Source: Bacteroidetes bacterium 43-16 (GTDB taxonomy: Bacteria; Bacteroidota; Bacteroidia; Chitinophagales; Chitinophagaceae). Taken from it: 64,000 bases of DNA. Under the pieces are notes generated by a model. The model saw nothing but the letters and a program-made list of their open reading frames with translations, had not been told where the DNA came from and made no database searches. The position numbers and the translations under genes are program-made. Where the stretch lies: positions 62,001 through 126,000 of the forward strand of contig MKTB01000017.1 in the NCBI GenBank assembly GCA_001897525.1, given 5' to 3'. Positions 44,684 to 55,679 of this stretch are shown here, piece by piece. Numbering within the stretch: the stretch's first letter is position 1; each line of letters starts with the position of its first letter.

Positions 44684-47600
44684 CTAAAAGATATAGCGGA
44701 TGCCGAATTGCATACCCCAGGTACTGGTTGCAGAAAAGTTATTTCTGAAAGGCGTGGTCGGCAGCACGGTATTATTGTCCTTATCCCTGATCGTATTCAT
44801 CTGGAAGGTAGGTACGCCGTTTGCATCAATTTTATCTACTTTCAGCAGGCCGTAAGAATAATCATTACCTGCATTCAATTGTTTGTACACACCCCAGTCT
44901 TTGTTGAGTAAATTACCCACATTCATGATGTCTAAACTCAATTGTAATTTCTGACCGTTTTTCTTGTTCAGGTCAATGTCCTGCATGAACCTGAAATCGA
45001 ATTTATGTAACCAGGGCATCAGTCCATTGTTGCGCTCTACATAAGTACCCTTATACTTTTCCAGTCCGTTATCTTTTACAAAAGTCTCAAAGGCATTCCT
45101 TTGCTCTGCAGCAGAAAATACGATGTCGCCGGAACTGTTGGTGATATCAGAGAAGTTCATCTGGTTCATATCATCAGGAATATACAATAAGTCTAAAGAT
45201 ACACCGTCCCTGTTGATATCATTGCTGTACACATAAGCAAAGCGTCCCTGGTGGGATCCGTTGTAGAATACAGAGAACGTAGTATTCTGGATTTTGTAAG
45301 AAACATTGGCCATCACACGGTGAGGAATAGCGTATTGGGAATAGCCCAATCTCTGCTCATTGGGATCATTGACACTATAGTTATTGCTCCATACCGATCC
45401 TGAAGAGGAACCCGGGTTGCCGGTAATGTCTTTAGAAGCAGAATAGGTGTAGAATACCGAACCGAAGAGACCTTGCGTATACTGCAGGGTTAAGCCTAAG
45501 CTACCTGCAAATGAACTGCCCAGGTTGGTATTGCTCAATACCGGGATCACCGTACCTGTGCCTGCATTGTATTTGGCATCATTGGCACTGGCCCAAAGAT
45601 CCCTGTTGTCATTTTCAAAATTCAAAGAAGCCGTTGCTGCTTTGCGGTTAGCATTGTACTGGTACACGCCAACGATGTCTTTAGTATAGATCAGGTCTGC
45701 AGTAAGCACCAGCGGAGATTTGCCTAATTTGACATCAGCACCAAGATTAGAGCGCCATACCTGTGGCATTTTAAAATTCTTATCGATCAGGGAAAAGGTT
45801 CCCGGAGCTCTTAAGCCGCCCTGGGCCGGGAACTCCTCCGGTAAAGCTTTCACCCAATGCATAGGATCGGCCTGCAGGCTGGTGATCTTGGCCAGGGTAG
45901 CATCGCTTACCGGCTCAAAGGTATTTTGCAGCATACCGGAGTTGGTAGGCATATTGGTGAACCATACGAAAGGAATATTTCCCGTAAAGATACCCGTACC
46001 ACCACGTACCTGCAGGCTTCTGTCGCCATTCACATCATAGTTGAACCCAACCCTTGGTGAGATCAAAGGTTGTACGCCCGGCCATTTTGCGGTACTGAAG
46101 GTAGTCGCATTGCCTTTTTTATCCAACAGTTCTATTTGCTCAATCGTAGGATTGTTAACCGGTGCATTCAGGAAGAAAGGCATATCTACACGGATGCCGC
46201 CTGTGATGTTCAATTTATTGTTCACCGAATATTTATCCTGGATATAAATACCTCCCAAGGCATAATTGACACGTGCATAGCCATCCTGCCCCTCATAAGG
46301 ATAAGTAACGCCATAGACATCCGGAGCGCCGCCGCTTAAGAAGGTATTGAGGTCATTGTAACGATAATAAGAGGTACCCATACGTTTGTAAGAATTACCA
46401 AAACCCATATACTGGAAGCTCAGACCTCCTGTAAACAGGTGTTTATCCATCGTATAGGTCAGGTTATTCGTGATGTTGACATTATTGTTGATGACCTCAT
46501 TATCGTAGGAGAACAATTCGGTACCAAAGCTCATATAGTTCATCCCGTCTTTCCAGATATCTACAAAGGGGAAGAGGTCTCCTGTAGTACCACGCTTATC
46601 ATTGATGCGGCTGTAGGTAGCCAGTAACTGGTTACTCATCTTATTGCTGAGCCTGGAGTTTAACTCGGCCGTCAAAGAAGTTACACGGTTGTCTTGCGTA
46701 TAGTTGCCGTGCTCAAATACCATAGATTCTTTACTGATACGTGCAGCGCTGGACCTTGGATTGGGGCCGGAGCTGGCGTTGGCACCCAGCTGGTTAGAAC
46801 CCATCATGGTATTGAAACGCACCGTTAGCTTGTTATTATCATTGATGTTCCAGTCCAGTCGCAATAAGCCTTTGATGTTTGAGTTCACATAATTGTCTGC
46901 ATAACCCTGGAACCTGCCCGGGTTGTAGCCATATTTAGACTGCAGGTAGCCGGACACATTTTGCAGGTCCGATTCCAATACGCGGGTTACATTAGCTCCG
47001 GCATCAGTACCGGTTTTATTGGCCAGCCATGGATTGCCCGGGCTGCTGGATTGTTCATATTCCAGTGATCCGAAGATAAATAGTTTATTCTTGATGATGG
47101 GGGCACCGATACGGCCACCGATGATGCGGTTATTGGTCCTGGCTGAGGTAGCTAAGGTCTGGTCGCCTACATCCAGCCCGGTAAAGGATTTCGGGCGTTC
47201 ATAGAGGTACACGCTTCCTTCCACCTGGTTGGTACCGCTCCTGGTAATGGCATTGATGCCGGCACCTGTAAAGCCTGTTTGGCGTACATCATAAGGGGCA
47301 ATGTTAACCGACATTTCATCTACCGCATCTAATGAGATCGGCTGATTGCTACCGCCGGGCAGCGGATCAGAACTTAGACCGAATGCATTATTAAAGTTGG
47401 CCCCGTCGATCTGGAGATTGTTGTAGCGGCCATCTCTTCCGGCAAAGCCATTGCCATTGGCCTGGGGCGTAAGACGGGTAAAATCAGTAAGACTTCTGCT
47501 GATAGAAGGCAGGCGGCTTAATGCCCGGTTGCTGATATTTGTAGAAGCTCCTGTTCTTTCACTGTTCAGGATATCGTTGCGGAAAGCCGTTACGGTTACA

Positions 47601-47953
47601 CCGGTTAATGCTTCTGAAGATTCTGTAACTTTTGCATTTAAAATATAATCTTCCCCTAAGTTCAGGAAGATATTGCTGAATGTTTTTTGCCCGGTACCTA
47701 CCGCTTCTATAGTCACTGTATAAGGGCCTCCGGTCCTCATACCCTGTACCACGAAGATACCCGTTGGCGAGGTCACTGCCTGGTATTTGGTGCCCGATGG
47801 CGTATGTACAATCTCCACGTAAGCACCCGGAATAGTTTCATTTTTGTCGTCCTTTACCGTTCCTCTCATACCGGAAGTGGTCACCTGGGCAACAGATACC
47901 ATAGACGTAGCAAGCAGGGCAGCAGATAATCCTAATGTAATTTTACTCCTCAT
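44684..47953 (-). CDS. TonB-dependent receptor (Oar-like, CarboxypepD-regulatory domain)
   Basis: About 1,089 residues from ATG at 47953 (MRSKITLGLSAALLATSMVS, then VAQ), a standard signal peptide. Residues about 35-110 form a carboxypeptidase-regulatory-like domain (MRGTVKDDKNETIPGAYVEI). A plug domain follows (about 125-245, RYNNLQIDGANFNNAFG) and a large beta-barrel ending GIRYIF. These receptors import a ligand using TonB-ExbBD energy; the ligand is unknown. No SusD-like gene adjoins, so a polysaccharide PUL is unlikely. Confidence 0.88.
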   Translation of the reverse strand: MRSKITLGLSAALLATSMVSVAQVTTSGMRGTVKDDKNETIPGAYVEIVHTPSGTKYQAVTSPTGIFVVQGMRTGGPYTVTIEAVGTGQKTFSNIFLNLGEDYILNAKVTESSEALTGVTVTAFRNDILNSERTGASTNISNRALSRLPSISRSLTDFTRLTPQANGNGFAGRDGRYNNLQIDGANFNNAFGLSSDPLPGGSNQPISLDAVDEMSVNIAPYDVRQTGFTGAGINAITRSGTNQVEGSVYLYERPKSFTGLDVGDQTLATSARTNNRIIGGRIGAPIIKNKLFIFGSLEYEQSSSPGNPWLANKTGTDAGANVTRVLESDLQNVSGYLQSKYGYNPGRFQGYADNYVNSNIKGLLRLDWNINDNNKLTVRFNTMMGSNQLGANASSGPNPRSSAARISKESMVFEHGNYTQDNRVTSLTAELNSRLSNKMSNQLLATYSRINDKRGTTGDLFPFVDIWKDGMNYMSFGTELFSYDNEVINNNVNITNNLTYTMDKHLFTGGLSFQYMGFGNSYKRMGTSYYRYNDLNTFLSGGAPDVYGVTYPYEGQDGYARVNYALGGIYIQDKYSVNNKLNITGGIRVDMPFFLNAPVNNPTIEQIELLDKKGNATTFSTAKWPGVQPLISPRVGFNYDVNGDRSLQVRGGTGIFTGNIPFVWFTNMPTNSGMLQNTFEPVSDATLAKITSLQADPMHWVKALPEEFPAQGGLRAPGTFSLIDKNFKMPQVWRSNLGADVKLGKSPLVLTADLIYTKDIVGVYQYNANRKAATASLNFENDNRDLWASANDAKYNAGTGTVIPVLSNTNLGSSFAGSLGLTLQYTQGLFGSVFYTYSASKDITGNPGSSSGSVWSNNYSVNDPNEQRLGYSQYAIPHRVMANVSYKIQNTTFSVFYNGSHQGRFAYVYSNDINRDGVSLDLLYIPDDMNQMNFSDITNSSGDIVFSAAEQRNAFETFVKDNGLEKYKGTYVERNNGLMPWLHKFDFRFMQDIDLNKKNGQKLQLSLDIMNVGNLLNKDWGVYKQLNAGNDYSYGLLKVDKIDANGVPTFQMNTIRDKDNNTVLPTTPFRNNFSATSTWGMQFGIRYIF

Positions 47954-48180
47954 GTTTTTTTGTATTGTGTTTGGGCGCAAAACTATCTTCAGGATATTAC
48001 GGGGATATTAAGGGGGCATTAAGAAACCGATAAAACGGGCTTCCCGGCCATAAATGATCATAGGAAGCATTAGGAGATATAATAAAAAGAGTTGAATTAT
48101 TGCTGCATTTCGACAGGGCTTAATGTGACAATAATTCAAGTATCAAATTTATTGGTATCACGATAAGATTGATGTAACAC

Positions 48181-48211
48181 AATAAAGGAGGCTTTAATAG
48201 CCTCCTTTATT
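48181..48211 (-). terminator. Terminator of the GH3 gene
   Basis: AATAAAGGAGGC, loop of 7 bases, GCCTCCTTTATT: a perfect 12-bp stem with flanking A/T runs, 18 bases past the stop. Confidence 0.82.
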
Positions 48212-48228
48212 TAGATATCATTAATTGC

Positions 48229-49761
48229 TTAAGATTGTTTCAGGAATTCTTCCCAGTTCCTGAGTTGTACGCCTTTTAATACGCGCGGGAACTTGTTCAT
48301 CGCACCAAACTTACCCATATGTTTCAGGTAATCTATAAAAGTTTCTTTAGGCAACACTTCAATAAAAATTTCTTTTAATGCCGATTGCCGCTCTACTGCG
48401 TAGTCGTCATTGATGGCACAAAGTGTTTTATCAATAATGGCTTTGATGGTTTCATTGTCAACTGTAGGGTTGTCGCAACCAATGAACCACCTGTGAGCAA
48501 ACCTGTTTTCGTAAGGGAAACCGGCAACGGTAAATTCCCCGATATCCATACCCGTTTCATTGCCTAAAGCATCAATGGTTTTGTTGATATTATCTACCGA
48601 CATATGCTCTCCGCAAAGGCTTAAGAACTGTTTGGTCCTGCCGACAATCACGATCTCTGCTTCGCTGACCGAGGTAAAGCGTACCACGTCGCCGATGATG
48701 TATCGCCATGCGCCCGAGCAGGTAGACAGCATCACCGCATAGTCAATGCCTTTCTCTACTTCGTGGATACATTTGGTAACGGCAGTCGGTTTTATTTCCC
48801 CGTCGTCGGTAAAGTTTTCTTCATTAAAGGGAACGAACTCATAGAAGATACCAGCGTTTAATTCAAGCTTGATGCCGTCTACACCGGGCCTTGCCTGGAA
48901 GCCGAAAGAACCTTCGGAAGCCATATAGGTCTCGATATTCGTTACCGTCTTGGCATACAATTTCTTTAAAGGTTCACGGTAGGGCTCAAAGGCTACACCA
49001 CCATGGATGTAGACCGCAAAATTAGGCCAGATATCGTGTATGTTATTTAACTTATGTCTTTTGATGATCTCTTCCAGCACGATCTGTACCCAGGCAGGCA
49101 CACCGCAGACCGTTCCTACATCCCATTTGGGTGCATTCTCTACAATCAGTTTAATACGGTCTTCCCAATTCGGAGTTTTAGCGATCTTTTTTCCCGGCTT
49201 ATACATTAACCTGGAGAACAGGCGCGGCATATTCTTGGCACTGATCCCACTCATGTCTCCTTCAAAATAATCATCCTTCTCCATCAGTGTGGTGGTACCA
49301 CCCAGCATCAATACCCCTTTACCAAAGGCTGCAGCCGGAATGTCAAAATTGGTCAGCGAATAGAATTGCTTCATCGCTACTTTTTTGGTAGACTTGATCA
49401 TGTCGTTGGTTACCGGTATATGCTTACTGGCAGACTCAGAAGTGCCGGAGCTCAGGGCAAAGTACTTAACCTTTCCCGGCCAGGTCACATCTTCTTCCCC
49501 ATCCAGGCATTTGTGCCACCATTGCTCAAACATGGAGTTGTAATTGTGGTAAGGAATAGCGTTTTTGAAGTCTGCAATGAAGTCCACAGACGTGCCCAGC
49601 ATCTTATCAAATTGATAGGCTTTGCCGAAAGAAGTGTACTGGGATTTTTCCAGTAGCTTGATCAGTGTCTTTTTCTGTACGTTCCAGTTATTATCTCTTT
49701 TTTTTGTAAATCTTTTTCTGATCTTTAAAGAGCGGGCAATGATTTCTCCTATTATGGCCAT
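48229..49761 (-). CDS. Bacterial GH3 auxin-responsive-promoter family protein
   Basis: A 510-residue protein of the acyl-adenylating superfamily. The phosphate loop is ALSSGTSESASKHIPVT (about 103-119); later ATP/AMP-binding blocks are YMASEGSFGFQ and YIIGDVVRFTS, and a VGRTKQFLSLCGEHMS segment starts the C-terminal domain. Plant homologues conjugate amino acids to auxin or jasmonate; bacterial versions are widespread in Bacteroidota but their substrates are unknown. Single gene with its own terminator. Confidence 0.88.
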   Translation of the reverse strand: MAIIGEIIARSLKIRKRFTKKRDNNWNVQKKTLIKLLEKSQYTSFGKAYQFDKMLGTSVDFIADFKNAIPYHNYNSMFEQWWHKCLDGEEDVTWPGKVKYFALSSGTSESASKHIPVTNDMIKSTKKVAMKQFYSLTNFDIPAAAFGKGVLMLGGTTTLMEKDDYFEGDMSGISAKNMPRLFSRLMYKPGKKIAKTPNWEDRIKLIVENAPKWDVGTVCGVPAWVQIVLEEIIKRHKLNNIHDIWPNFAVYIHGGVAFEPYREPLKKLYAKTVTNIETYMASEGSFGFQARPGVDGIKLELNAGIFYEFVPFNEENFTDDGEIKPTAVTKCIHEVEKGIDYAVMLSTCSGAWRYIIGDVVRFTSVSEAEIVIVGRTKQFLSLCGEHMSVDNINKTIDALGNETGMDIGEFTVAGFPYENRFAHRWFIGCDNPTVDNETIKAIIDKTLCAINDDYAVERQSALKEIFIEVLPKETFIDYLKHMGKFGAMNKFPRVLKGVQLRNWEEFLKQS

Positions 49762-49900
49762 TACAATATGTTAATGTTATTTTTTAGTTTCGTCGGCGAA
49801 ATTAATCATTTATTAATTCAGGATTTTGTCAAAAGACTAAATTCTTTTCATAACAAAATGTTTTTAAGGAAAAACAATCAGGGAAAGAGGAGTGCAGGTA

Positions 49901-50257
49901 TTAAATATCCTGCATCCATTTCTTGAACACCCGTTTTACGCGAATGCAACCTGAAATAGCATCATTCAGTTGTTGAAGATTATCCTTGTCCATCTCCAGC
50001 TCCTGGTGATAGATATTGGGTGATTGCTTGATGGAGAATTTTTCCAGGTCGGCATAGTCCAGCTCAAATTCACAGATATAAGCAATAGGACAAGTGGCGG
50101 CATCCAGTTCCTGGGAGATCTGGACGGCATAGCCTTCATTTAATACAGGATTGCATAAAAAGCTATCCGGGAACCTTTTGCATCCCGTGGCCTCTATCGA
50201 TTCAAGTATATCATGATTTACAGGCCAGTAAAGCGTAACAGTTGCTTGCTTTTTCAT
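49901..50257 (-). CDS. Hypothetical protein
   Basis: A 118-residue cytoplasmic protein (MKKQATVTLYWPVNHDILES), ending with a basic helix (CIRVKRVFKKWMQ). Two Cys pairs are scattered (CKRFPDSFLC, CPIAYIC) but do not form a typical zinc knuckle. Unknown family; codon use matches its neighbours. Confidence 0.55.
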   Translation of the reverse strand: MKKQATVTLYWPVNHDILESIEATGCKRFPDSFLCNPVLNEGYAVQISQELDAATCPIAYICEFELDYADLEKFSIKQSPNIYHQELEMDKDNLQQLNDAISGCIRVKRVFKKWMQDI

Positions 50258-50570
50258 TGCAATATAATTTTAAGAAAAATGTAATCCTGTTCCTTGATCT
50301 GTTTAGTAGCGCATGACCTTTCTGTAAATTAATTGCCTGCCTGTAGTATGATGTAAAGTTACGAAATATATAAGAGAACGATTATGTAATAAATGCTAAA
50401 AAGCCATCTATAAAAATGCGTTTTATTTGTGATTTAATTAAGAGGCAAGATCGATTAATTACAATTTGCTCCTAAAATTAGCGGCTCAGCATAAATTGAT
50501 TTGCAGTTCTGGCATTTGTTCAATATATTGCCAAAACTATTTAATGCTTTTTTTTAAAGCATTTAGACCT
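50258..50570. other. Gene-free divergent spacer
   Basis: About 310 AT-rich bases between the hypothetical gene and tamB. Apart from the -7 box listed next, nothing was found. Confidence 0.5.
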
Positions 50571-50578
50571 TACTTTTG
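50571..50578 (+). promoter_or_regulatory. -7 element of tamB
   Basis: TACTTTTG, 13 bases before the ATG, fits TAnnTTTG. The -33 element is not clear (TTTT in place of TTTG). Confidence 0.5.
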
Positions 50579-50591
50579 CTTATACTGATAC

Positions 50592-53500
50592 ATGAAGAAG
50601 ATATTAAAAATATTTATGTACATATTGTTGTCAATCCTGGTCCTGGTGATCGGATTGATAGTGGCAATAAATACACCCTGGGGTAAAGAGCAAATAAGAA
50701 AATATGCGGTCAGTTTCCTGGAAAAGAAACTGGATACAAAAGTAGCCATAGGTAAGATAGACTTTAGCATTCCTTCTGCGGTTAACCTTTCCGGTGTACT
50801 AGTATTAGATAAGGCACAGGACACGATGGTCTGGATCAACCAGCTTGATGTCAATGTCAATATGCTCAAACTCATAGAGGGCAGGATCTCCGTCAGTAAA
50901 CTCAACCTTGACGGTGCTGATGTGCATATGTACCGTACTGCCACCGATACAAATTATAACTACCAGTTCGTAATCGATTCCTTTGTGGGCAAGCCGGAGG
51001 CCAGCAACCAGGAAGTGATCGATACGGCACAGGCTTCTCCTATCTACTTAGATGCCGGTACCATCACCATTACCAATACGCGTTACCGGCTGAGCGATAC
51101 CATAGGCGGTACCTTATTTGGTATTAAACTGAATAGCCTGGTATTAAAGCCCAGGAATATTGACCTCAATACCATGCGTTTTGAGGTAGCCGACTTTGTA
51201 GGGGATACTATTAACTCCTACTTCTTCAGTATCCCTTCCTCTTTGCCACCTCCACCACCTGATAGCAGTGAAGCTTCAGACGTGGTGCTCATCGTGGATA
51301 AACTGACCCTGAACAAAGCCAGCTTTGCCATGAAGGACAGTTCCTCCGGGATGGATTTCAATATCATTGCTAAAGAGTTGTCTGCTTCCATGCCCTGGTT
51401 CAGCCTGGTGGAGCAAAAGATCAATATTGATTATTTCAATTTAGTACAAAGCAATACATCTATTGCCTTTAATAAGACAAGCGTGCCTAAAGCGCCTCCT
51501 GAACCGGTAAGTACATCTGAAGATTCAGGCTCCTGGCGTGTTGTGGTGAATGATCTCTTGCTGAAAGAAATAGGTTTCAAGATGGATGATAACCTTAAAC
51601 CTGCCCTGAGAGATGGTATCGATTATGCACACCTGGATGTAAAGAATTTTTACATGACTGCCAGCGACGTACTGTATAGCGTAGATACGATTTCGGGGAT
51701 TATCAAGAACCTTTCCATGCTGGAGAAAAGCGGGCTGGATATCCAGACCCTGCGTACTGCCTTTACCTATCATGCCAAAGGTGCTATCCTGGATGAGTTT
51801 TACCTGAAAACACCAAATACTTTGCTACAGGATAAAATGGCCGTTTCTTACCGCTCTTTAGAGAGCCTGGATAAAGAAATGGGCAAGATGAACCTGGACC
51901 TGGCCCTCAAGCAAAGTGTGGTAGGCTTCAAAGACCTGTTCATCTTCCTGCCCGAATCGCAAAAGAAACAATTAAGGGATTACCGGAACCAGAGAGTGAA
52001 CCTGACCCTTATTGCCAAAGGTCCGCTGGACGCATTAAACATTAATAAACTCTTCTTAAAAGGTCTGACCCGTACCGCTATTGATGCCAATGGCGTATTG
52101 TATGGCCTGCCCGATGCCGGTAAATTGCGCTATGACTTAAACATAGCCGAGATGAGCAGCGGTCTTAATGATATAAAACCCTTCCTGCCTGCTTCTGTTC
52201 AAAAGCAGGTCAGCATTCCGGCCTGGTTTTCCATTTCCGGGAAAATCAATGGAACTACTACAGCCTACAGGCCTAACCTGAAAATCAGGACCGCTGACGG
52301 AGATGCCGATATCAACGGGGCTATAGACATGAGCAGATCGGGTAAAGAGACCTACGACCTGCTGCTGGTGACCCGCGGACTGAACCTGGGTAAAATACTG
52401 AGGATGGACAGCACGCTGGGCCGCATTTCCATGAACGGTAAGGTGAAAGGCGTAGGCTTTGACCCTAAAACAATGGATGCCACTTTAGATGCGACCATAG
52501 CAGAAGCCTTCCTGAATGGTTACAATTACCGTGACTTTTCCGCTAAAGGCTATATGAAAGGTAAGCTGGGAGAGATCGCACTCACATCAAGAGACCCTAA
52601 TGCCTTCATGACCATGCAGGCTTATCTTGATATGAGTAATGAGTACCCTGCGATCACTTCTAACCTGAACATTGAATACATCAATCTTAAAGAACTTAAA
52701 CTTACAGAACAGGATATCGTATTTACCGGGGATATTGATATGAACGTGCCTTCGGCCAATCCCAATTACCCGGCAGCACAGGTAAATGTCAACAGTCCCT
52801 TCATTACCATGAACGGTACCACCTATGTGCTCGACAGTATCTACCTGTATTCCAATCCTGTGGATAGTATGCAGGATATTACCCTTTCCCTGGGCAATAT
52901 TGTGAATGCACGCCTGACGGGCCATGTACCCGTGACCAAAATGGGTGATGTGATCCTGGCACACGTCAACAAGTTTTACCGCCTGAACGATCAGAAATAT
53001 TTACAGCCATTGGGTTATGATATGAACCTGTCCGGCACCGTGAATTACCATAGACTGTTCCGCCAGCTGGTGCCCGATCTTAGGCCTTTTGATACCGTAA
53101 GATTTTATGCATTGGCCAATGCACAAAGTTTAGACCTTGGTTTATCTGCTCCGCGTTTACGCTATTCAGACATGATCATCGATACACTGGGCTTCTCTGC
53201 CGTAGAGCAGGACAGCGCCCTGATGTATGTACTTTCCTTAAATAAATTTACCAAAGGCGGCATCGAATTTTACAATTCCTCTTTGTTTGGTAGTGTGAAG
53301 GACGATAGCATCAGCTCCTTCCTTAACCTTACCGATAAGGACGGGGTCGACCAGTTTGGTCTTGGCCTTTACACCGCCATCGATGCGAATGATAATATTC
53401 ATTTGAAAATGGCACGTGGCCTGAAGCTCAACTATGAAGACTGGGCCGTAAACCCGCTGAACAGGGTAGTGCTGGGCGCGCAGAATAAAGGATTTTTTAT

Positions 53501-55679
53501 AGATGCCCTGCAATTGAGCAGCGGTAATCAATCTATAAGTGTGCAGAGTAAAGACACCGCGCTGAATAGTCCTTTCAGCCTGGCCATTAAAAACTTTACG
53601 ATTGCCAACATCACAAGAATGCTCAGTAAAGACACCATTCTTGCAGACGGTATTTTAAATGTGGATGGAGAACTTGACCTAAGGGGCGATTTTGCAAAAA
53701 TAAATGCAGATGCACGTATAGACAGCCTCCAGGTTTTAGGTGCCGGTCTGGGCAACCTGTCTTTAAATGCATTTAATGAGTCGGCAGATGCTTACCAGGC
53801 TAAACTGAACCTGGTGGGTAGCGGCAATGACCTGGGTATCAGCGGTCATTACTACACAAAAGCGCAGAATGGTAATGACCTGGATTTTAACGCAGACATT
53901 AAATCCTTCGCTTTGAAGAGCATTGAAGGCATCACTTTTGGTGCCATCAGGAACAGCAGTGGTACACTCTGGGGCAATCTTAAAATAAATGGTTCCCTCA
54001 CTAATCCTTTGATAGATGGTACTTTAAATACACAAGAACTGCAGACCACCTTGTCCTCGTTCAATACCTTCCTGCGTATGCCTAAAGAGCAGATCAGGTT
54101 TGTTCCGGGTAAAGGCCTGAGTTTTTCTGATTTTGAGATCTATGACCGTTTAAACAGGAAGGCCACTTTAGACGGTGACCTGATCACTAAGAATTTTACA
54201 GAATTTGCGCTTAATGCCCGCTTTAATGCTACCAAGTGGGAAGCCATGAACTCTACCAGCAAGGATAATGAAGCTATTTACGGAAGAATCCTGCTGAGTG
54301 CCGCCCTGGGATTGAAAGGCCCGATGACCGCGCCTGCCATTGACGGAAATATTACCATACATGATAGTACAGACTTTAACTATGCACTGCTGGACAATCC
54401 TGAATTAGTATCGAATGAAGGTATTGTAGAGTTCTACGACAGTAAGGTCATAGAATCTTTAGACGAATATGGCGAAAAAATGGAACGTGCCAAATACTTA
54501 TTGTCACAGAGTTCCTCGCTGAATGTGAATGTAGATATCGACAAAGGCGCACAATTCACCATACTCATCGATCCGGAAACAGGGGATAAACTTAATGTAA
54601 AAGGTAAAGCATTCCTGAACGCCAACCTGGGATCAGACGGTAATATGTCACTTGCCGGTACCTATGAGCTGGAAGATGGCTATTATGACCTGAGTATAGA
54701 GATCATCAAAAAGAAATTTAAGATACAGAAAGGAAGCATCATCCAGCTGGCCGGTGATCCTTTAGATGCCGAGGCCAATATCACGGCCGTCTATGAAGCC
54801 AATGTAGCGCCTATAGACCTGGTGCAGAACCAGGGGCAGCAGGGCGAGTCCGGCGTGTTCCGCCAGAGAATGCCTTTCCAGGTATTGTTGAAAATGAGCG
54901 GTAAGGTGATGAAACCGACCATCAGCTTTGACATAGTTGTTTCTGAAAAGGGTAATACAGCCGTTGAAGATGTGAGAGCTACCGTGGAATCTAAGTTGAA
55001 TGAACTGCGCAACAATCCGACCGAGATGAATAAGCAGGTAGTGGCCGTACTGGCCCTGGGCAGGTTCATTTCAGAAGATGTATTCAGTTCTGGCGGGGGT
55101 GGTTTAGGCCTTGAGAATGCTGTTCGCCAGAGTGCCAGCCGTTTCCTGAGTGAGCAATTAAACCGGATGGCCGGTAACCTGATCGCAGGTATAGAACTGG
55201 ATATGGGCTTAAATTCTTCTGAGGATTACTCTACGGGTAACCGCGTTAATCGCACCGATCTTAATGTAACGGCCTCTAAGCGCCTCTTCAATGACCGCCT
55301 GAAAGTATCTATAGGTAATGACTTCCAATTAGAAGGCCAGGCCAGCAATTCCAATCCGAGCTATCTGCCCGGCAACCTTTCTGCCGATTATATGATCACG
55401 CCTGATGGAAGATATGTGCTGAGGGGATACCGGAAAACAGAATTACAGAACATCGTTAATGGATTTATCATTGAAACCGGCCTGAGCTTTAGGCTGGGAC
55501 TGGAATATAACCGCTTCAGGCAACTGTTGCTGGGACAGAAAAAATTTAGAGAGTACATGAGACAGCGCAGGGAAGAAGAGCGCAAGCAACAGGAAGAGCA
55601 AAGTAAACTGGGCCAGTCTCTGGGTATTATTTACGAATTGAACAGAAAGAATAAAAACATAATTAAAATCGGTGAATAG
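50592..55679 (+). CDS. tamB: Translocation and assembly module protein TamB
   Basis: A 1,695-residue AsmA-like/DUF490 protein. An N-terminal membrane helix (FMYILLSILVLVIGLIVAIN) anchors it in the inner membrane; it then spans the periplasm by long repeated beta strands. The C-terminal DUF490 domain is seen at about 1350-1600 (YELEDGYYDLSIEIIKKKFK, DPLDAEANITAVYEA). TamB helps move lipids or barrel proteins to the outer membrane. It is followed by tamL with an 8-base overlap. Confidence 0.9.
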   Translation: MKKILKIFMYILLSILVLVIGLIVAINTPWGKEQIRKYAVSFLEKKLDTKVAIGKIDFSIPSAVNLSGVLVLDKAQDTMVWINQLDVNVNMLKLIEGRISVSKLNLDGADVHMYRTATDTNYNYQFVIDSFVGKPEASNQEVIDTAQASPIYLDAGTITITNTRYRLSDTIGGTLFGIKLNSLVLKPRNIDLNTMRFEVADFVGDTINSYFFSIPSSLPPPPPDSSEASDVVLIVDKLTLNKASFAMKDSSSGMDFNIIAKELSASMPWFSLVEQKINIDYFNLVQSNTSIAFNKTSVPKAPPEPVSTSEDSGSWRVVVNDLLLKEIGFKMDDNLKPALRDGIDYAHLDVKNFYMTASDVLYSVDTISGIIKNLSMLEKSGLDIQTLRTAFTYHAKGAILDEFYLKTPNTLLQDKMAVSYRSLESLDKEMGKMNLDLALKQSVVGFKDLFIFLPESQKKQLRDYRNQRVNLTLIAKGPLDALNINKLFLKGLTRTAIDANGVLYGLPDAGKLRYDLNIAEMSSGLNDIKPFLPASVQKQVSIPAWFSISGKINGTTTAYRPNLKIRTADGDADINGAIDMSRSGKETYDLLLVTRGLNLGKILRMDSTLGRISMNGKVKGVGFDPKTMDATLDATIAEAFLNGYNYRDFSAKGYMKGKLGEIALTSRDPNAFMTMQAYLDMSNEYPAITSNLNIEYINLKELKLTEQDIVFTGDIDMNVPSANPNYPAAQVNVNSPFITMNGTTYVLDSIYLYSNPVDSMQDITLSLGNIVNARLTGHVPVTKMGDVILAHVNKFYRLNDQKYLQPLGYDMNLSGTVNYHRLFRQLVPDLRPFDTVRFYALANAQSLDLGLSAPRLRYSDMIIDTLGFSAVEQDSALMYVLSLNKFTKGGIEFYNSSLFGSVKDDSISSFLNLTDKDGVDQFGLGLYTAIDANDNIHLKMARGLKLNYEDWAVNPLNRVVLGAQNKGFFIDALQLSSGNQSISVQSKDTALNSPFSLAIKNFTIANITRMLSKDTILADGILNVDGELDLRGDFAKINADARIDSLQVLGAGLGNLSLNAFNESADAYQAKLNLVGSGNDLGISGHYYTKAQNGNDLDFNADIKSFALKSIEGITFGAIRNSSGTLWGNLKINGSLTNPLIDGTLNTQELQTTLSSFNTFLRMPKEQIRFVPGKGLSFSDFEIYDRLNRKATLDGDLITKNFTEFALNARFNATKWEAMNSTSKDNEAIYGRILLSAALGLKGPMTAPAIDGNITIHDSTDFNYALLDNPELVSNEGIVEFYDSKVIESLDEYGEKMERAKYLLSQSSSLNVNVDIDKGAQFTILIDPETGDKLNVKGKAFLNANLGSDGNMSLAGTYELEDGYYDLSIEIIKKKFKIQKGSIIQLAGDPLDAEANITAVYEANVAPIDLVQNQGQQGESGVFRQRMPFQVLLKMSGKVMKPTISFDIVVSEKGNTAVEDVRATVESKLNELRNNPTEMNKQVVAVLALGRFISEDVFSSGGGGLGLENAVRQSASRFLSEQLNRMAGNLIAGIELDMGLNSSEDYSTGNRVNRTDLNVTASKRLFNDRLKVSIGNDFQLEGQASNSNPSYLPGNLSADYMITPDGRYVLRGYRKTELQNIVNGFIIETGLSFRLGLEYNRFRQLLLGQKKFREYMRQRREEERKQQEEQSKLGQSLGIIYELNRKNKNIIKIGE

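Noticed and set aside
45720-46040. Rightward frames inside the TonB receptor
   Set aside because: They overlap a well-supported gene, and their translations show no domain or signal peptide.
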